The translations under genes and the position numbers were made by a program. A stretch of 64,000 bases of DNA, from assembly GCA_001599355.1 (NCBI GenBank), contig BCGQ01000002.1, positions 1,377,554 through 1,441,553 of the forward strand. Direction: 5' to 3'. Below the pieces are notes generated by a model. That model did no database searches and was not told the DNA's origin. It worked only from the letters and a program-made list of their open reading frames with translations. Numbering within the stretch: position 1 is the stretch's first letter; each line of letters opens with the position of its first letter. The stretch is from Nakazawaea peltata. Taxonomy: Eukaryota > Ascomycota > Pichiomycetes > Alaninales > Pachysolenaceae. This document shows, piece by piece, positions 1 through 10,865 of this stretch.

Positions 1-2312
1 TCGACAAAACGGGCAAATAACGGATTGGTGGTCTTTTGACGTTCGTATTCATACTTTCCGAACACTTGACCAGCTCCATAATAAACAAATGGCTCGAAAT
101 GAGGGATATATTGTAACATGATATCGGAGATTTGATCTACAATTGGTTTTTGGTTCTGTCTACGAGTAAGCAGCTCGGCAAACTTGGAGTTCACCAGCAA
201 AATCTCTTGGATCCCACTGAAAACAGTACGAATGAACTTCTCACGTTCACGTTCCGGAATGATATTACTTTCACGTAATGGTCTTATCCAGAAATCACGA
301 ATGTATTCCAAATCCTTGACGAAATCACGTTCTGTGTAAATCAGTTCGAAGATCAGTTCTTGTCTCTTCAGTTCCTTCTTTCCTACGCTCTCCAATACAT
401 CTTTAGGAACACTGTAGGACCACAAATGTTTGGATTCATCAGGCTCCATCAATGAAGTTAAATGGTTGTCATTACGTAAACCTCCTTGTGGTTTCAAATT
501 CAATCTCAGTTGTTGTTCCAATCTACGAGGACATGCAATACTGTAACATAACCTATCTTTAGTACAAGTAGGCGAGTAACATTCGGTCAACAAAGTAAAG
601 ACACCGTTGACTGGGATTGGCACGAGCTGTTGCAGTTGCAGCAGCTGCATGTTTCCAGCACCTGAGGGGGATCTTTGCTGTGGTTGTTGCAATTGAAGCT
701 GGCCAGCAGAACTTGGTAAGAATTGAGATGGTTGTCCCATGACGGGAGAAGGAGAAGTAAGACTGTTATGACGACTCTCTTGATCTTCAAAGAAGGTAGT
801 GACCGTATTGAATTGATACACTTCATTCTGGGTGTCTCTTAAACGATGTTCATAAGTAACATCATGGAAGAACCGCTGCAGATCTAAGGCACGACCCAAT
901 AAAAGCAGTAAATTTCTATCGGAAGTACGAATTATGTGCAGAATCACATCCACCAGCTCGGCACCGGTGAAACAGTCTCTATATTCCAATCCATTTTTGA
1001 ATCTGGAGCCAAGCACGATACTGTCTTGGAACATTTGGGCCACACGGGATAAGAGGGCCGGGTAAATAGCTGGTCTCCGACTGGTGGTCATTATCAGTTT
1101 GGACAGGATGGAAGAGTTACTGACACTACGATCCATGTTCTTTAAAGTCAGTGAAGACGAGGATTTACGTTTGGAGAGTGAACCTTTCAGCAAGGAAGTG
1201 AAGCTTCGAGATTTTGAGCCCAAGCTTGGACTCACATTCCCAGTGGACGAGATATTAGATCCGCTTCCATTGGAATTCCCATAAGTATCTACCGAACCAG
1301 ATCCGTTCATATCTACTTTCTGTGGGATGATCCTACCACTAAGAGTAGTATTTGGTTTCATTGACTGCTGGTGATACTTGTCGTGAGATGCATTGAGAGA
1401 CATTGTCCTGGTCTGTTGGACTGGTGGTTGGTGGTAAAGCTCCTGATGGACGGCACCTGTCGATACTGAACGTAAACCTTGACCGTTCGCACCACCTTGT
1501 CTTCCGAAGAACCCGAGTCCTTGTTTTAGTATAGGACTACGTTGGTTATTTGGAGGGAAGTTTGCTTGTTGAGGGGAGTTTCTGAATCTCTCTGGGACAG
1601 CTTCTGGAAGGGAGGAAAGGTTTGTTTTGAGCAGTGGGAGCTGTTGGGGAGGTTGTTGGTGGTGCTGTGGTTGGTGGGGATGCTGATGGTGCTGTGGTTG
1701 GTGAGGGTGCTGTGGCTGATGCTGATGGTGAGCTTGCTGATGGTGAGGATGTGGACGCATTGAAGGAGCGGAAGCCACTCTTTGTTGGGGTTGGTAGTTT
1801 GAACGGGGTACCCCTGGGGCCATTTGATGATACAGATGGGAATTGGGGTGCGGCAGGTGCTGAGTCAGGTGATGAGGCAGGTGCTGATGATGCAGTTGAA
1901 CCTGATGATGCTGATCCATAGGACTTCTATGATTCTGTGGAATATGCTGTTGAGCCTGTGGTTGTTGAGCCTGGGGCTGGACCTGAGACTGCTGGATCGG
2001 GTGGATCTGTTGAGGTTGAGCCTGTTGCTGAACCTGTTGAGGCAGAACCTGTTGAGGCGGAACCTGCTGAACCTGAGGCAGAACGTGGTGCTGAACTTGT
2101 TGTCCCCGACTAGGATCCAACGTATGATGCTGAGGTGCAAAATCATGAAACTTCTGTGGAGGCAAAGATGGAATCACCGAAGCATCTAATGGAGGCGGGG
2201 CCGCTGGAAGATGATGAGATGACCCATTGTTTGACCCATTGCCGCCACCTCTTCTGATGCCGAAGATCTCATTGAAAGCTTCGTCCCTCAGGGTCGACGA
2301 TGAATGTGACAT
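1..2312 (-). CDS. ROM2: Rho1 guanine-nucleotide exchange factor, ROM1/ROM2 family (3' part off window)
   Basis: The frame is open from an ATG at 2312 to the left edge (about 770 codons), so the C-terminal part lies outside. Residues about 45-240 are rich in His, Gln and Pro, with short degenerate HPQ repeats. A DEP domain follows at about residues 415-510, with the run RFKNGLEYRDCFTGAELVDV. A DH (RhoGEF) domain begins near residue 650 (ELIFELIYTERDFVKDLEYI) and is cut by the edge. The order HPQ linker, DEP, DH matches yeast Rom1/Rom2, which also carry PH and CNH domains; those would be expected outside the window. Rom2 activates Rho1 at the plasma membrane in cell-wall-integrity signalling. 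The 5' side carries a long pyrimidine-rich (sense) leader. The family is clear; ROM1 versus ROM2 cannot be decided here. Confidence 0.88.
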   Translation of the reverse strand, partial: MSHSSSTLRDEAFNEIFGIRRGGGNGSNNGSSHHLPAAPPPLDASVIPSLPPQKFHDFAPQHHTLDPSRGQQVQHHVLPQVQQVPPQQVLPQQVQQQAQPQQIHPIQQSQVQPQAQQPQAQQHIPQNHRSPMDQHHQVQLHHQHLPHHLTQHLPHPNSHLYHQMAPGVPRSNYQPQQRVASAPSMRPHPHHQQAHHQHQPQHPHQPQHHQHPHQPQHHQQPPQQLPLLKTNLSSLPEAVPERFRNSPQQANFPPNNQRSPILKQGLGFFGRQGGANGQGLRSVSTGAVHQELYHQPPVQQTRTMSLNASHDKYHQQSMKPNTTLSGRIIPQKVDMNGSGSVDTYGNSNGSGSNISSTGNVSPSLGSKSRSFTSLLKGSLSKRKSSSSLTLKNMDRSVSNSSILSKLIMTTSRRPAIYPALLSRVAQMFQDSIVLGSRFKNGLEYRDCFTGAELVDVILHIIRTSDRNLLLLLGRALDLQRFFHDVTYEHRLRDTQNEVYQFNTVTTFFEDQESRHNSLTSPSPVMGQPSQFLPSSAGQLQLQQPQQRSPSGAGNMQLLQLQQLVPIPVNGVFTLLTECYSPTCTKDRLCYSIACPRRLEQQLRLNLKPQGGLRNDNHLTSLMEPDESKHLWSYSVPKDVLESVGKKELKRQELIFELIYTERDFVKDLEYIRDFWIRPLRESNIIPEREREKFIRTVFSGIQEILLVNSKFAELLTRRQNQKPIVDQISDIMLQYIPHFEPFVYYGAGQVFGKYEYERQKTTNPLFARFV

Positions 2313-3627
2313 ATTACTTGAATTCGATACACTCCAATACACTCCCTGGAATAGACATGAAATAAGCGCGGATGGAAAAGGTTGGTTGGCCTAATGAAAA
2401 GAGGGAGATTTCAAGTCAAGTGGGTGTTTAACGATGTAGATTGGTCGGTGTCGGATCTCCAAATGTTGAGCCGGTGATAGATTGGTCGTCTTTTGATGGG
2501 CGTTTAATTTTGTCGTTGGATGTTTCTGAGTGAGTGAGCTTTTTTTTAGAAGTTTAAGGAGAAAGTGAGAAAGAGACAAAGCAGGAGAAAAGTAGAAGCA
2601 GGGAAGAGGGAGAAAAAGTAGGGGACAGAGGGAGGGAAAGAATAGGGGAGAGGGTAGGCGGTAGGGGAGAAGGGGTAGGCGGTAGGGGAGAAGGGGTAGG
2701 AATGCTAGGGGTAGGGAGAAGAGGAGGGGAAGAGAAGAGAAGAAGTCAGACTTTTTGCAGGTCTCAGCAATATTTCATCTAATTGAGATCCCAGACATAC
2801 TCCACCGTTGTTTATGAAACTACCTCTCATCAATTCAAGACATTGAGCAGAGTATTGAAATGAGTAAATTGCGCACTGGTACTGAGCGGTTAGCGCACTG
2901 AGAATACTGCGGCGGACGCGCACTGAAATTGGTCTCATATAGAAAATGAGAGGGAGAGTAGAAACTGAAGTGATGAGGTGGGGTAGAAGGATGAAGCACA
3001 GGAGGTGGAACCGAAACTGAAGATGGATAACGGAAACTCAGAGATATGAGGTAGCGCAATTGGCTCAATTGATCCAATTGAGCTGTATTTGTTAGTGTTA
3101 AGCTATCACTATTGTTCTACTGAATACGTCATTACTTTGTTGAGCATTTTACTATTTTACATTTTATCGCTTCCCCCACATCGTATCGGTAGTAAATCTG
3201 TATTGGTTTCTAAATATAAAATATATAAAATATAGAGCGAAAAATTAGGAGACAGTAATGAAGGAAGGGGAGAAGGGGGTAGTAGGGAGGTAAAGGCACG
3301 GAAGTACCAAGAGACGTAATTGTTAAAGGTGGTCCATATAAATGACTTCAAGATACACCACTGCTTAAATTGCTGAAATGATGCCCCCAATTCAACTACT
3401 TTAACTGGATTGATTTCCTCTCATTCTCACTAAAATATTACCCATACTAAAAATGTCTGTCAACTGCCCTCTATTTATTTTTCGCTCCACCTTCCTTCCT
3501 GTTCCGTATTTCTTATTCAGGAATTCTCCTTCCATACACGACCAGGCGAAGCTCTACAAAAAAAACCAACGCTATTTGAGACCCAGCTCAGCTTTGATTA
3601 ACAAGCATCAGTACATCCCATCGAAAT
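2313..3627. promoter_or_regulatory. 1.3 kb divergent intergenic region ROM2/ARC18
   Basis: I see no convincing gene. Positions 2540-2760 are almost pure G/A on the plus strand, hence C/T on the ROM2 sense strand, and include a 21-bp unit repeated twice plus a partial third copy from 2653. The rest is mixed AT-rich sequence. A short frame at 3453-3680 runs through the ARC18 splice donor and is judged spurious. Confidence 0.5.
2653..2705. repeat. 21-bp G-rich minisatellite
   Basis: Two adjacent copies (2653-2673 and 2674-2694) of a unit beginning GGTAGGCGGTAGGGGAGA, then a partial third copy. It lies inside the purine-rich tract upstream of ROM2. Confidence 0.75.
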
Positions 3628-4292
3628 ATGCCGGTAAGTACATGATAGAGCCTCTTCAGACACGAAGAACGGTGCATTGAGCCGTCTAGTCCAATTAATT
3701 GAGCTCGATTGATCGATTAGTCCCCCCGCCACCTAATTGAATACCCCATACTAACTCCTCCCAGGCATATCATTCGACATTTTTAAGTGACGAGCAGGCC
3801 CTGGACACCCGAATTGTAGGTAACTTTGCCATTCTCCCTATAAAGACCAAATTCAGAGGTCCATCATACCCTTGCCAGTCCGATTATGACATCTGTGATG
3901 AGATTTTAGACTTGTTCAGAGCTAATTCGTTTTTCAAGAACTTTGAAATCAAGGGAGCCGCCGACCGTACTTTGATTTATGGTATTTTATACATCTCTCT
4001 GCTGTTGAATCAGTTATCCCTGAAGGTATCAGAACAAGAGCTGGTCAGGGTCTTGAGTAATTTGGCCCTTGATCAGTTCTCAATCCCAGGTGAGGTGGGT
4101 TTCCCATTGAACTCTTTATATCAATCTCCAGCTTCTAAGCAAGATGCCGAGTTATTGAGAGGTTATTTACAACAATTCAGACAAGAATTGAGTGTAAGGT
4201 TGATACAAAGAATCTATATCGATGATAAGACCAGACCTTCTAAGTATTGGTTAGCATTCCAAAAGAAGAGATTCATGAACAAGACTTTGTGA
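3628..4292 (+). CDS. ARC18: Arp2/3 complex subunit ARPC3 (p21), spliced
   Basis: Exon 1 is only six bases (3628-3633, Met-Pro). The intron is 3634-3764 (131 nt), with donor GTAAGT, branch point TACTAAC at 3749-3755 and acceptor CCCAG. Exon 2 is 3765-4292. The joined start reads MPAYHS, the invariant N-terminus of ARPC3, which fixes the splice. The product is 177 residues, about the family length. Family marks are FFKNFEIKGAADRTLIYGIL, PGEVGFPLNSLY, YLQQFRQEL and the C-terminal FMNKTL. It is a structural subunit of the actin-nucleating Arp2/3 complex in cortical patches. Its 3' end faces MYO5 across 105 bp, and MYO5 makes a protein that binds and activates this complex. Confidence 0.95.
3634..3764 (+). 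other. ARC18 intron
   Basis: Donor GTAAGT at 3634, exact TACTAAC branch point at 3749-3755, AG at 3763-3764, only nine bases after the branch box. Removing it joins Met-Pro to Ala-Tyr-His-Ser in frame. Confidence 0.95.
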
Positions 4293-4397
4293 GCCGACAC
4301 CAGGAGAGAGAGGGTAGAGAGAGGGATAGAGAGATTACGTATAGATAATTTATCTTGAAATTGTATCTTTTAAAGTGTAGATAAGTTTATATAGAGA

Positions 4398-7300
4398 TCA
4401 CCAATCGTCATCATCATCTTCGTCTGAGTCGACTCTACCAGACTTAGCTTTAATGGCATCAGCCAAGCTTCCGGCCAAGCTGGTATCGGCTTGTTTCTTT
4501 GCCATTAAAGCAGCAGCTAAACCACCTCCAATAGCAGAACCGTTAGCTGCTGAGCCATTTGATCGTGGTTGAGTTTGAGCTGGTGTCAGAACAGAAGCTG
4601 CTGCGGTAGATGCTACGGCCAGTGGTGGAGGAGCAGCTGGCAGAGGAGCTGATTTAGCGACAGGAGGATCACATGCAACTACATAAGCGGCAGGTACCCA
4701 TCCTTGCTTTGAACCGTCCAAAGTCTTAGCTAACCACCAACCATTGGTCTCTTGTTTGACTATATAGACTACGGTATCTTTTGAGATTGGTAATTCTGAA
4801 GCGGAGCCGGTACCTACGAAGTCGTAAGCAGCTTTGAAAGTTGGGAATTCCGGTTGAGCTGGAGGTGGAGGAGGTGGAGGAGGGGCGGCTCTCTTCTTGG
4901 CTGGCAGTGGAGGTTGAGGTTTAGCTGGTCTAGAAGGAGCAATAGGTTTCAGTTGCAGAACTGGTTGCAGGACTGGTTGCAGTTGCAGGACTGGTTGCTG
5001 ATGGTTGTATGCAGCACTAGCAGCCAGAGCAGCAAATCCATTTTGACTAGGAGCCGCTGGTGGTGGTGCCTTTCTGACCGCAGCAGTACCTACACTCAGC
5101 ACTCCAGAAGGTCTATAATTCAACAACAGATCAGAAAGTTTACCCCTTGGCTTGACTTTTTGCAGAGATCTCAGAGAATTACCCCTTCTAACACTAACAG
5201 TTCCACTCTTATAAATATCACCAGTCAAAGGAGCTTGATCTGAGACCAGGAACTTGATAGTATGTAATTTAGAGCCAGGTTTCTTATGGTACTGAATAGA
5301 AGGACCGATATTGATCTGGATCGAAGGGTTTAATTTCTTCAAATGAGTGACTAACTCGGTCTTGAACATCAAATTGATGAACGGATCCAGTTGTGTGGCA
5401 GAATTGATAATTAAAGCACACCAATCATCTTGATATTCAGACATCTCAACCGAGGCAATATTACCAATAGGAATATCATATTCTTTAGAGACCTCTAACT
5501 TTCCTTGCGGATTAACAACCTCATTCAAAATGTATAAATTGGATTTAGTCAAGATCAAAGTTCTCTGCAATCTGGTAGAAGATCTACCGAATTTATGGAA
5601 TAACAATTCCATTTTACTACTAAAGACTACGAAACTTGAGATCCCGGCCAGTTTCTTGACTACCAGGCCAACAGATCTCGCATCATTACAACCTAAATAA
5701 TCACCTAAGTAGGCTCTACTTCCCAATAATGAGTAAGTTCTTCTCTCTTTCTTGCCCTGTAATAAGGAAGAACCGTAATCTCTCAATTGTTCATACTTGT
5801 TACCTACTTTATGCTCTCTGATATGTCTTTGTAAGACAATTGCAGCATCGATCTTTCTCTGGATACGTTTTCTCCAAGCTCTTTGAAGTCTGATAGCCAT
5901 AGTATCGAAATAACGATCCTTCAACTCCTCTAAACCGAAGATAGTTTGTGGGGATTTAATGAAAATCTTGGTGATACCGATTTTATACTCTTCTGGAGGG
6001 ACATTAGCCGCTTGTAAAATCAACTGAATGGCCTGTTGAGTATCCCCTTGGAAAATATACTCACCAGCATAACAAGTATGTGGAGATAAAAGGAAAAACC
6101 GTTGGACAAATTGCTCAAAAGTGGATCTATACGAGAAACCAGCCTTACGAATCTTGACGTTCTCTTTCAAACCAAGGTATTTAACCTGATGTAAGACGTT
6201 TTTGTTATTATATTCCAATGGCAGTTTGTTCTCATTAGGCTTAATAGTACGAATATAAGCCGGGGTACACTGGGATAATTTCTCCACCAACAGATTTGCG
6301 CTCAGTCTGATTTTATCACCACCAGTTGGGGGTCTTTTCTTAGAAGAAGAATCGATTTTCTCAACAAGGTGAGAAATGACAAAGTTGTTCTGAGAAGTGG
6401 ACAACATCTCGACCAAATCCTTCAACATGGCATCCTTGTTCTTATCGGTCATACCATTGATATCGTAAGTGACATCTCCAGCATAATGGTGGACGATAAA
6501 TTTGTTGGATCTCAACTCGAAATGCTGGTTAGACGAGATCATGTTCAACCGTTGAGCAAAAGATTGATCGGCCAGCACCGAGTCGGCGTGCGCAGTAGCA
6601 CAGGCATCGTTTAAGGTGGAGAAAATACCCCCCCGCTTGTTTTCGATCAAATCACACACGACTTTGTTGTCGAAATATTTGATGGGGGTCCAGGTGATCT
6701 GCTCACGTTTATACTCTTCTTGCTCTTGTTTGATGGTCAACTCGATGAAGACCTGCTGTAATTTTTCGTTGACGTAGTTGATACAGAATTGTTCGAAGCT
6801 GTTGTTCTGGAAGATTTCGAACCCGTAGATATCCAAGATACCGATAGATTTGAGCCCTTGTAAATTTGAGGTCGTCGTATGTAAAGACAGGTTGACTCTG
6901 AGGACGATCCAGTCGAACAAATTGTTATAGAGACCCTTGGCTAAAGCATCACGAACGGCTAACAGTTGGGTGATGTTCAAAGGAACATGGTAAATGGAGC
7001 CTCTGCGCATTCCATGGTTGGTTTCTACCGTTCTTTCGGTGATCGATTTGGTCAAGAGCTCGGCATCTACTTGTAAAAGATAAGCTACGAATTGAGGGAC
7101 TCCTGGGTCGGTGACAGCAGCGTTACCTTCGTCATTCTCGGTGAATTGGATATTACCGATCCATAAGATCAGAGCTAAGATACGGAAGATGTGGTCTTGC
7201 TCTTCTTGAGTCAATCCAATGATACTCATCAGTTTCATTGTTTCGTCGAAATCTTTCAAATCGTCGATTCCATCTACACTTGTACAACCGGCTCCATTAG

Positions 7301-8066
7301 TATAGACGTAACTCTCTGGAGGTTGGACACCGAAGTTCTGACGGTACTTCTCGGACTTGGTCAATTGGTAGAAAATGTGGTAATTACGTTCGGATTTCAA
7401 TTGTTGGACGACTCTGTTCTTCTCAAGCAAATAGTTGGTGATGTTACCAGCCACCGGGTGGTTCTCAGCATTGAAAAAGATCTCGAGATACTTACCGTGA
7501 CGGGACGAGTTGTTGTTTCTCAAAGTTTTAGCACATCCGAACGATTCTAATAACGGGTTAGTGGCCAAAACCATGTCTTTAATCTTCTGAATCTGCTGGG
7601 ATGAAGATCCACCAGACACCGAGGAAATGTACTGCATGATACGCTTGGCGGCCTCGGTTTTTCCGGCTCCCGACTCTCCAGAGATGATAACACACTGATT
7701 CTCGTTGTAAGACTTCATTTGGTAGTACATAGACTCGGCAATGGCAAACACATGAGGAGCCACTTCTAATCTGTTCTTACCTTGATAACCGGCCAAGACG
7801 GCGTCGGTGTAGATACCCAAATCTTTGAAAGGGTTGACGGAGATCAAGACATTCCCGATATATGTGTAGATGGTGTTGTTTTTGAATCTTTTCTCGAGGT
7901 TCTCATTGATACTTTCATCGGTTACTGTGGACAATAAGGTCAAGTCTGATACACCGACTTCTTTCTTTTTGGAGGTATCGAACTGGGCCTTTTGGATGGT
8001 GGCGGCACGTTTCTGTGGTTGTTCTTTTTGGGTTTTGGATCTACCCGCACGTTTGGTGATAGCCAT
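4398..8066 (-). CDS. MYO5: Class I myosin (Myo3/Myo5 type)
   Basis: 1222 residues, near the usual 1219-1270. The first ATG is at 8066 ([11 protein letters not shown]); an in-frame TTG three codons upstream is not a likely start. The motor domain (about 40-700) has P-loop GESGAGKT near residue 130 and a TEDS-site serine in RRGSIYH near 359, the target of PAK kinases. IQ-type basic helices lie at about 705-735, a TH1 lipid-binding region at 755-950, a Pro/Ala-rich linker, an SH3 domain at about 1070-1130 and an acidic tail ending DEDDDDDW that binds Arp2/3. It drives endocytic actin-patch assembly. Several CTG codons in the linker and motor (for example 6963-6965, in TQ[10 protein letters not shown]) make better sense as Ala than Leu. 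Confidence 0.97.
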   Translation of the reverse strand: MAITKRAGRSKTQKEQPQKRAATIQKAQFDTSKKKEVGVSDLTLLSTVTDESINENLEKRFKNNTIYTYIGNVLISVNPFKDLGIYTDAVLAGYQGKNRLEVAPHVFAIAESMYYQMKSYNENQCVIISGESGAGKTEAAKRIMQYISSVSGGSSSQQIQKIKDMVLATNPLLESFGCAKTLRNNNSSRHGKYLEIFFNAENHPVAGNITNYLLEKNRVVQQLKSERNYHIFYQLTKSEKYRQNFGVQPPESYVYTNGAGCTSVDGIDDLKDFDETMKLMSIIGLTQEEQDHIFRILALILWIGNIQFTENDEGNAAVTDPGVPQFVAYLLQVDAELLTKSITERTVETNHGMRRGSIYHVPLNITQLLAVRDALAKGLYNNLFDWIVLRVNLSLHTTTSNLQGLKSIGILDIYGFEIFQNNSFEQFCINYVNEKLQQVFIELTIKQEQEEYKREQITWTPIKYFDNKVVCDLIENKRGGIFSTLNDACATAHADSVLADQSFAQRLNMISSNQHFELRSNKFIVHHYAGDVTYDINGMTDKNKDAMLKDLVEMLSTSQNNFVISHLVEKIDSSSKKRPPTGGDKIRLSANLLVEKLSQCTPAYIRTIKPNENKLPLEYNNKNVLHQVKYLGLKENVKIRKAGFSYRSTFEQFVQRFFLLSPHTCYAGEYIFQGDTQQAIQLILQAANVPPEEYKIGITKIFIKSPQTIFGLEELKDRYFDTMAIRLQRAWRKRIQRKIDAAIVLQRHIREHKVGNKYEQLRDYGSSLLQGKKERRTYSLLGSRAYLGDYLGCNDARSVGLVVKKLAGISSFVVFSSKMELLFHKFGRSSTRLQRTLILTKSNLYILNEVVNPQGKLEVSKEYDIPIGNIASVEMSEYQDDWCALIINSATQLDPFINLMFKTELVTHLKKLNPSIQINIGPSIQYHKKPGSKLHTIKFLVSDQAPLTGDIYKSGTVSVRRGNSLRSLQKVKPRGKLSDLLLNYRPSGVLSVGTAAVRKAPPPAAPSQNGFAALAASAAYNHQQPVLQLQPVLQPVLQLKPIAPSRPAKPQPPLPAKKRAAPPPPPPPPAQPEFPTFKAAYDFVGTGSASELPISKDTVVYIVKQETNGWWLAKTLDGSKQGWVPAAYVVACDPPVAKSAPLPAAPPPLAVASTAAASVLTPAQTQPRSNGSAANGSAIGGGLAAALMAKKQADTSLAGSLADAIKAKSGRVDSDEDDDDDW

Positions 8067-8677
8067 TGTGACCAAAAGATTCGACCTTGAAGCTTTGTAG
8101 GGGGGTGGTGGTGGTGGGGAGTGTAACTGGGCAGTGAATCAATTTGTACAGCTCAGTTAGGGGAATGCGCGGACGGAAGAAGGCTCAGTTGTGATAATTT
8201 GCTGTGGAATTAGTAAGGAAAATTAGAAAGGGAGGGAGAGTAGTAAGGAAATAGTGGGAGAAGTAGAGGGAAAAAGTAGTAGCTCACAGTTCGTAGTGAC
8301 AGCAGAATGCGCAGATGAGTGGAGGGCAAGGGCAAAGAGGAAGAGAAGGCAGGATCGGAGGAGGGGGCAGAGTTGCGAGAGGGCAGAATTTGGAGGAGGG
8401 GGCAGAATCTGGAGCAGAATAGCGCATTTCTTAGCTGGGCATACTAGAACGGGCACAGTGGAGTGGGCACAGTGGAGTGGGCACAGTGGAGCTGCATACT
8501 CTGGAGCAGATTACGCGTCTTCTTTCTCGCCTTCTTTCTTGCCTTCTTTCTCCCCTTCCCGGCCTTCTCTCTTTTCGTCTTGTGCTCAGTTCTGTTTCCT
8601 CCACTCTTTAACATCTCTCATATCACTACCCACCAATCACTTTAAGTGATCTCCTCTTCTGTTTGTGTCCCCTTACA
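8067..8677. promoter_or_regulatory. Divergent promoter region MYO5/MRE11
   Basis: 611 bp. The MYO5 side (8220-8410) is G/A-rich on plus and the MRE11 side (8510-8600) is C/T-rich on plus, so both leaders are pyrimidine-rich on their own sense strands. A 14-bp minisatellite lies between them. No gene or clear TATA box is seen. Confidence 0.5.
8451..8492. repeat. 14-bp minisatellite, three copies
   Basis: Three tandem copies of GGGCACAGTGGAGT (the last ends in C) at 8451, 8465 and 8479. The GGGCACA core recurs in a 17-bp repeat at 44660. Confidence 0.85.
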
Positions 8678-10651
8678 ATGTCAGATCCTGACACCTTTCG
8701 CATCCTTATAACAACCGACAATCACGTCGGTTATCAAGAGAATGACCCAGTGCGAGGCGATGACTCCTGGAAAACCTTCGAAGAGATCATGTACATTGCC
8801 AAAGACCATGATGTCGACTTTGTTCTCCAAGCAGGAGATCTCTTTCACATCAATAAACCAACCAAGAAGTCAATGTTTCACGTCATGAAGAGTTTACGTA
8901 CTGTATGTTTCGGTAACAAACCATTGGAATTCGAGCTCCTCTCTGACCCTTCTTTATCTATTGATAACAGAGGATTGAACCATCTGAACTTCCAGGACCC
9001 CAATATCAACGTCGCCGTCCCGGTATTTGCCATCGCCGGTAACCATGACGACAGTACCGGTGATGAGTTACTCGACCCTATGGATTTGTTGTCGGTGAGT
9101 GGGTTGATCAACCATTTCGGTAAGAACTTGGAGAATGACCGAGTCACCGTCTCTCCATTACTATTACAGAAGGGTTCTACCAAGCTTGCCCTTTATGGGT
9201 TGTCCAATATTCGTGACGAGAGACTCTATCGTACATTTGTGGATGGAAATGTCAAATTCTTGAGGGCTGGAGGTCCTCATCGTGACGAATTCTTCAATTT
9301 GTTGGCCGTTCATCAAAATCATACTCTGCATACCGACACAAGTTACCTTCCCGAGTCATTTCTCCCATCTTTCTTGGACTTTATAGTATGGGGTCACGAA
9401 CATGAGTGTATTCCTTATCCTGTGCCTGCTCCTAATGGTGGTGTCGTCTTACAACCTGGTTCAAGTGTTGCTACGTCGCTCTGTCCGCTGGAGATGGTTA
9501 GAAAACATGTCTTTATATTGAGTGTGAAGGGCAAGAAGAGTCAATTGGAGGCTATACCATTGAAATCGGCAAGACCTTTCAAGATGGGAACTGTAGATTT
9601 GACTGAAACTTCAATTGATGTCAGAGCTGGAAACCAGAAACTGGTCCTTCTGTTGTTGACTGATAAGATCGAGCTGTTGATTAAAGAGGCTCAAGATGAA
9701 TGGTTAGAATTGAATAAAGAAGAAGAGGACAACGACGAAGAAGAAGATGAAGAAGAGGAAGAAGGATCCTCCCTAAAGAAACCAATACCTCTCCCATTGA
9801 TCAGATTGAAAGTAGAGTACACAGATGGATACGAAATAGAGAACCCGAGACGGTTTTCGAATCGGTTTGTAGGTCAGGTCGCAAATGTAAATGATATTGT
9901 AGTTTTCCAAAGAAAGAAGATCCAAAAGCATACGAAGAAGAAAGAGGTCTCCAAGGATATCGTAACTGATGATAATGAGTTGAAGAAGTTTGACGTCTCC
10001 ACTTTGGTGGATACTTTTTTGGAGGAAGATGATTTGAATTTAATTTCCAAGTCGGAGATCAGTGATCTGATTAAGTCATTCATTGAGAAAGAAGATAGAA
10101 ATGCGATTAAAGATTTCATAAAAGTAGAGCTTGATAAGGATTTCGAGCAGCTTTGTAAGCTTGATGTTGTTGCTGAGGATGCTCCTGAAGAAGAGAGTAT
10201 GGCACAGCTTCTGGACACCACTTCGGATATGAAGAAAGGATTTAAAGAGATTTTGAAAGGGATATCTAAGGAGAGGAAATTGGCCATAAAAGAAGAATCA
10301 CAAAGAGCCACTTTAGGACTGGCCAAGCGTAGCCAAAGAGCTCGCAGCTCTGAAATGGTGATTGAGTCAGATGAGAACTCTGATTTCGAAACTGCTCCTG
10401 CTATGTCTCCTCCTCCTCCTAGAAGACCTACTAAAAGAGCTGCTCTGACTAAATCAAAGCAGTATCTCAGTGCGGAGATCGTCTCATCTTCCGAAAATGA
10501 CGACGATGGAGACGGAGATTTCGCAATGTATGACGATGAAGAACCTCCTGTTACCAAAAAGACAACTTCTAGACCCACCAAGACTACTTCTGCTCCCAAG
10601 AAGAAGTCTCAAAACGTCATGGACCTCGTCATGAGTATGGCCAGGAAATAA
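8678..10651 (+). CDS. MRE11: MRN complex nuclease Mre11
   Basis: 657 residues from the ATG at 8678 (MSDPDTFRIL). The metallophosphoesterase motifs are all present: TTDNHVGY near residue 12, QAGDLFH near 54, AGNHDD near 119, VHQNHT near 214 and WGHEHEC near 238. These are the Mn-binding Asp, Asn and His residues of the nuclease site. A capping domain follows, then an acidic stretch rich in Glu (about 350-370), then a basic, Ser-rich tail with acidic patches ending in MDLVMSMARK. Mre11 with Rad50 and Xrs2 resects and tethers DNA double-strand breaks in the nucleus. It is divergent from MYO5. Confidence 0.97.
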   Translation: MSDPDTFRILITTDNHVGYQENDPVRGDDSWKTFEEIMYIAKDHDVDFVLQAGDLFHINKPTKKSMFHVMKSLRTVCFGNKPLEFELLSDPSLSIDNRGLNHLNFQDPNINVAVPVFAIAGNHDDSTGDELLDPMDLLSVSGLINHFGKNLENDRVTVSPLLLQKGSTKLALYGLSNIRDERLYRTFVDGNVKFLRAGGPHRDEFFNLLAVHQNHTLHTDTSYLPESFLPSFLDFIVWGHEHECIPYPVPAPNGGVVLQPGSSVATSLCPLEMVRKHVFILSVKGKKSQLEAIPLKSARPFKMGTVDLTETSIDVRAGNQKLVLLLLTDKIELLIKEAQDEWLELNKEEEDNDEEEDEEEEEGSSLKKPIPLPLIRLKVEYTDGYEIENPRRFSNRFVGQVANVNDIVVFQRKKIQKHTKKKEVSKDIVTDDNELKKFDVSTLVDTFLEEDDLNLISKSEISDLIKSFIEKEDRNAIKDFIKVELDKDFEQLCKLDVVAEDAPEEESMAQLLDTTSDMKKGFKEILKGISKERKLAIKEESQRATLGLAKRSQRARSSEMVIESDENSDFETAPAMSPPPPRRPTKRAALTKSKQYLSAEIVSSSENDDDGDGDFAMYDDEEPPVTKKTTSRPTKTTSAPKKKSQNVMDLVMSMARK

Positions 10652-10865
10652 AATTACTGCATATGTATAATACCTAAAATAGAAGTCATAATAATTTACT
10701 GTAAACGGCAATCATGTAATATTTCCTAAAACAGAAATCATATTTTTCTCTTCCTAAGTGAAAATTCAAAGCAGGTCAATTTCTTTGGGCGACGGTTTAG
10801 AGATCAAAAGCAGATCGATTTAAAGAGACATCAAGGCAGATTCGAAGCTAGATTTATCGGCCAGG

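Noticed and set aside
3453-3680. 75-codon plus-strand frame upstream of ARC18
   Set aside because: It runs through the ARC18 six-base exon and splice donor and has no protein features.
4854-5243. Plus-strand frame inside MYO5
   Set aside because: Antisense to the Pro/Ala-rich linker of MYO5; low-complexity shadow.
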